In this document: positions 61,051-64,000 of the stretch, in pieces
Position numbering within the stretch: the stretch's first letter is position 1
How the letters are laid out: each line of letters begins with the position of its first letter
Source of the DNA: VBAU01 sp036005185
GTDB taxonomy: Bacteria; Bacteroidota; Bacteroidia; Chitinophagales; Chitinophagaceae
DNA: 64,000 nt
NCBI GenBank assembly: GCA_036005185.1
Contig: DASYQS010000024.1
Coordinates: 143,329 to 207,328, forward strand
Reading direction: 5' to 3'
Translations under genes and position numbers: made by a program
The notes under the pieces: model-generated
Database searches by the model: none
The model's input: the letters and a program-made list of their open reading frames with translations, nothing else
What the model was told of the DNA's origin: nothing

Positions 61051-63486
61051 TTAATTACCGGTAGGTGCTGCCGGCTTGGTGAGAATATCATCATTATTCA
61101 CCCCTTTCTTTTTTGATACATTTTCGGTGAGCTTGCCAAAATTCCATGTAAGCGCAAGTACCCCGCCTCGCCTGATCTGCGTGGTGATATTAGTACTGTA
61201 AAAGTTCTGATCTTTTGTGATCGTTTTGTAGTCATGAGTTTTTTCGAAATAGTTCACGCCTCTTAAAGAAATATTGATCTTATCTTTAAATACTTTGTAA
61301 TTGAATGCAACGTTATGCCAGGTCCTGAACGGATAAGTGGTTTGAATAGTTTGGGGATCTTTCCATAAACCAAGGAAACTGCTCACCGTAAATTTTTTTG
61401 TGAACTTATAGCTGGTATTCAGCCCAAAATTGCATCCGAAGCCGCTGTTGGATTGTGATGTATTCGAATTATTTTTTACAGTGCTGTAACGCAACGAACC
61501 ATTCACAAACAGATTCCATTTTTGATTGAGCTTAGTATTTAAATTCAGATTCAGGCTCGATTGAAATTCCTTCCCGATATTCAGACTGGTTGTTTTTGTA
61601 ATTCCTGTTTGCGGATCAAAAGATGAATACTGCAGAATTTTATTACCACTGTAACTTCCTTCGATATTGATACCGGCAAATGTATTTCCCTTGCCATAAC
61701 GCAGTTGTGAAGAAAGAGCATGAGTGGTTTGCGGGCCCAGGTCAGGATTACCGTATGAGATATTTAACGAGTCGTTGTTGTTAACAAACGGGTTGAGATC
61801 CCAGATATAAGGACGCTGTAATCTTTTTGTATAGGCAATTACGAGGGTTGTTACTTTGCTAATGCGGTTTGTGAATTGAATATTGGGAAGCAGTGTTGTA
61901 TAACTATGTTTTACCTCCGTATTAGAGGAAATGAAATTGCCATTTACATTGGTGTATTCAACGCGTGCGCCAAAACGAAAACTTGATTTCTTCAATCTGA
62001 AACTGTACATGCTGTAAAGACTGATCACATCTTGTGTGTATTTAAAATAATCAGTGTTGGCAGCATTTATTTTATAATTGGCTGAAGGATCATATTTGAT
62101 AAGACTTTGAAAGTCGGAGTTTGCACGACGCAAAATTGCTTTCAATCCTCCTTCAAACTTACCGGTTTTTTTCACCGGAATACTATTATCGGCCTGGATG
62201 GTGTATTGATTGTTGATGGCGTAGCTGTTATTAATTAAGTAACGATCAGTGCCAGGGTTATCCTGGAAACTGTTAAGCTTAGAATCATTTTTACCGAACT
62301 CACCAAGAAACCTGAGACTGAATTCCCTTTCTTTATTCTTTTTAAAATGTTTTATATAATCGCTTCCCACATTTACACCTGGATTATTGCCCTTGTCAAT
62401 GAGATTATAATAACTCACTGTTGACGGGTCAGCAATAAAATCAGTTGTGATCGTTTGATCAGTCACTGTTTTATTCGACCAGCTGTCAATATTGGTGTAC
62501 AAACTGACCGTGTTAAGACTGTCAAGGTCCCAGCTCAATTCGGCATTACCGAAACTCCAGTTCGAACTATTGCGCTGGTTGCCATCCAGGGTTCTCTGTG
62601 TGTAAATATTTTGTGTTGACGGAATGGTAGTATTGATATTATGCTGTGATACAGGATTGGTATAACCTGAATTCAGAAAAACGCTTAAACCAACTTTGCC
62701 AACTTTTGCATTTCCATTAATGGCGTAATTACTTAGCTTGTCGCTTGTTCGCTGAAAAGTAGAAATGGTACCATTATATCCCACAACTTTTTTCTTTGTG
62801 ATGATATTGATCAGTCCGCCAATTCCCTCGCCATCATATTTGGCAGAAGGAGTTGTGATCACTTCTATTTTTGAAATGAGTGCGCCGGGAAATCCTCTCA
62901 ATGCCTCTTTAACGTTCCTCGCAAACATAGAAGTTTCCCTGCCATTAAGCAACACTTTGAAATTTGATTTGCCATTCACTTTTATATTATCCTCACCGTC
63001 CACAGTTACAAAGGGAGTTTTTCGCAAAATGTCAATAGCCGTTTCTGTTTTGGTAGCCGGATCATCTTCCACATTAAAAACAATTTTATCATCACTCTGC
63101 TCCACCAGCGGTCTTTGTGCACTTACCACCACTTCTTTGAGAATGCCTGTTGCTCTTGATAGTTGTACAGGATCTATCTGCATATCTCCTGGCTGCGAAG
63201 CAACATTAATATTGATCCGTTTTTCAGCAAAGCCGGTATGTGTAAAGGAAAGAATATAATTTCCTGTATCTGGCTTATTGAATTGAAAGCTGCCGTTCTC
63301 CTTTGATAAAGTTGTTTGCAATGGAGCCGGGTTATTTTTCTTAAAGATGCGCACAGTTACTAAAGCAAGCGGTTTGCTGCTATCTGAAACTATTCCTGAC
63401 AACTTCATTTTAATTTGTGAAAACACATATCCCGGCAGGATGATCAAGATTGCCGATAAAAGAGCGAAAAGTAAAAACTTTCTCAT
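61051..63486 (-). CDS. Outer-membrane receptor, CarboxypepD_reg-like + plug + beta-barrel
   Basis: 811 residues. Signal peptide (to about residue 24), CarboxypepD_reg-like domain (KMKLSGIVSDSSKPLALVTVRIF), plug (VVVSAQRPLVEQSDDKIVFNVEDDPATKTETAIDILRKTPFVTVDGEDNIKVNGKSNFKVLLNGRETS) and a barrel of the OMP_b-brl_3 type (YTKRLQRPYIWDLNPFVNN, FTAGLAL, TWNFGKL). Same architecture as the receptor at 44605-47073. Ligand unknown. Confidence 0.9.
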   Translation of the reverse strand: MRKFLLFALLSAILIILPGYVFSQIKMKLSGIVSDSSKPLALVTVRIFKKNNPAPLQTTLSKENGSFQFNKPDTGNYILSFTHTGFAEKRININVASQPGDMQIDPVQLSRATGILKEVVVSAQRPLVEQSDDKIVFNVEDDPATKTETAIDILRKTPFVTVDGEDNIKVNGKSNFKVLLNGRETSMFARNVKEALRGFPGALISKIEVITTPSAKYDGEGIGGLINIITKKKVVGYNGTISTFQRTSDKLSNYAINGNAKVGKVGLSVFLNSGYTNPVSQHNINTTIPSTQNIYTQRTLDGNQRNSSNWSFGNAELSWDLDSLNTVSLYTNIDSWSNKTVTDQTITTDFIADPSTVSYYNLIDKGNNPGVNVGSDYIKHFKKNKEREFSLRFLGEFGKNDSKLNSFQDNPGTDRYLINNSYAINNQYTIQADNSIPVKKTGKFEGGLKAILRRANSDFQSLIKYDPSANYKINAANTDYFKYTQDVISLYSMYSFRLKKSSFRFGARVEYTNVNGNFISSNTEVKHSYTTLLPNIQFTNRISKVTTLVIAYTKRLQRPYIWDLNPFVNNNDSLNISYGNPDLGPQTTHALSSQLRYGKGNTFAGINIEGSYSGNKILQYSSFDPQTGITKTTSLNIGKEFQSSLNLNLNTKLNQKWNLFVNGSLRYSTVKNNSNTSQSNSGFGCNFGLNTSYKFTKKFTVSSFLGLWKDPQTIQTTYPFRTWHNVAFNYKVFKDKINISLRGVNYFEKTHDYKTITKDQNFYSTNITTQIRRGGVLALTWNFGKLTENVSKKKGVNNDDILTKPAAPTGN

Positions 63487-63646
63487 AGCCTTTTCATTTT
63501 GTTGGTGTTTGGCAGATTGAAATATAAGGTTAACGAATTTTTTCGTAGTTTAAAAATTTATTTGATAAGAGGTGGCAAGTGAATGATGCAGGGAAATCGT
63601 TGATGAGAATGACTAACCTTTTTTCAATAACCAGCGGATAAACTAA

Positions 63647-64000
63647 TTAAAAGCCTTTTTCATTTTCTGAGAATGAATACGGAAAAGATGTTTTTTGAGT
63701 TCCTCTATTTTTATTGGCTGAAGGGCCCATCAAAAAATTTAACACACCTCCCTTCTGTAATTCAAAATGATTCAACCAGTTTTTATCATACGGCTTGTTG
63801 TTGATTTGTAATGACTGTATGTAGATATTCTTTGCATCGTTATCCGCAGCATTAATCACCAGCTTATTTCCATTTTCAAAGTTGATAGTTATTTTTTTAA
63901 ACATAGGGCTTCCCAAAACATACTGGTCTGTTCCCGGGCAAACAGGATAAAAACCTAATGCGGAAAATACATACCAGGCAGAGGTTTGACCATTGTCTTC
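63647..64000 (-). CDS. GH92 alpha-mannosidase C-terminus, 5' part outside the window
   Basis: The minus strand is open to the window edge and reads EDNGQTSAWYVFSALGFYPV, PGTDQYVLGSPMFKKITI, LQINNKPYDKNWLNHFELQKGGVLNFLMG, the last of which is the usual end of GH92 alpha-mannosidases. These enzymes remove mannose from glycans with a calcium ion. Only the last 118 codons are in the window; the domain start and signal are not visible. Confidence 0.92.
   Translation of the reverse strand, partial: EDNGQTSAWYVFSALGFYPVCPGTDQYVLGSPMFKKITINFENGNKLVINAADNDAKNIYIQSLQINNKPYDKNWLNHFELQKGGVLNFLMGPSANKNRGTQKTSFPYSFSENEKGF

Noticed and set aside
1..64000. tRNA, rRNA, CRISPR array, intact IS transposase
   Set aside because: I looked for T-loop motifs such as GGTTCGAA (seen only inside coding genes at about 20381 and 28513), direct-repeat arrays and DDE transposase motifs and found none.

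Overview
The window looks like the chromosome of a Bacteroidota bacterium, probably a member of the Chitinophagaceae. The grounds are AT-rich DNA with weak Shine-Dalgarno sites, a type IX secretion (T9SS) sorting domain, large outer-membrane receptors with an N-terminal carboxypeptidase-regulatory-like domain, PorT-like small barrels, a GH92 C-terminus, MocR and GNAT genes, and TAnnTTTG promoter-like boxes. I saw no tRNA, rRNA or CRISPR array, and no intact transposase gene.

Layout. 1-9.2 kb: a WD40-caspase protein (5' end outside the window) with a lipoprotein; a Tat-exported sugar isomerase-like protein; a T9SS-exported glycosidase-like protein; a lipoprotein gene broken by an in-frame stop; a secreted Cys-containing protein. 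9.6-11.4 kb: an ABC exporter. 11.6-14.8 kb: a Cys-rich cluster of likely metal (copper) function, including a lipoprotein gene with a one-base frameshift. 14.9-26.4 kb: mostly housekeeping genes (rlmH, rhomboid, tilS, etfB/etfA, a DUF151 nuclease, ispE, ornithine aminotransferase, a VIT1-like transporter, an SDR). 26.7-36.3 kb: ilvE, three acetyltransferases, a hydrolase and a DMT exporter, divergent from a MocR regulator; then an APC permease and a Rieske oxygenase. 36.5-44.4 kb: groES-groEL and a shikimate operon (DAHP synthase-chorismate mutase, aroB, aroA, aroC). 44.6-64 kb: outer-membrane receptors, a bd-type oxidase, small membrane and periplasmic proteins, a second metal locus (an HMA-HTH regulator, a 33-residue metallothionein-like peptide not previously listed as a long frame, a multicopper oxidase remnant), and the end of a GH92 mannosidase.

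The most unusual feature is in the shikimate operon. aroC is interrupted, without losing frame, by a 468-bp element (156 codons) that encodes a DUF559-type PD-(D/E)XK nuclease domain and is bounded by inverted palindromic repeats. Solo copies of the same palindrome family are inserted in frame twice in aroA and also occur before aroB, before etfA and near the SDR gene. The spacers before aroB and etfA are filled from stop codon to start codon by the same three-module composite repeat. This suggests a repeat family spread by, or associated with, a DUF559 nuclease that can live inside essential genes as a tolerated protein insertion.
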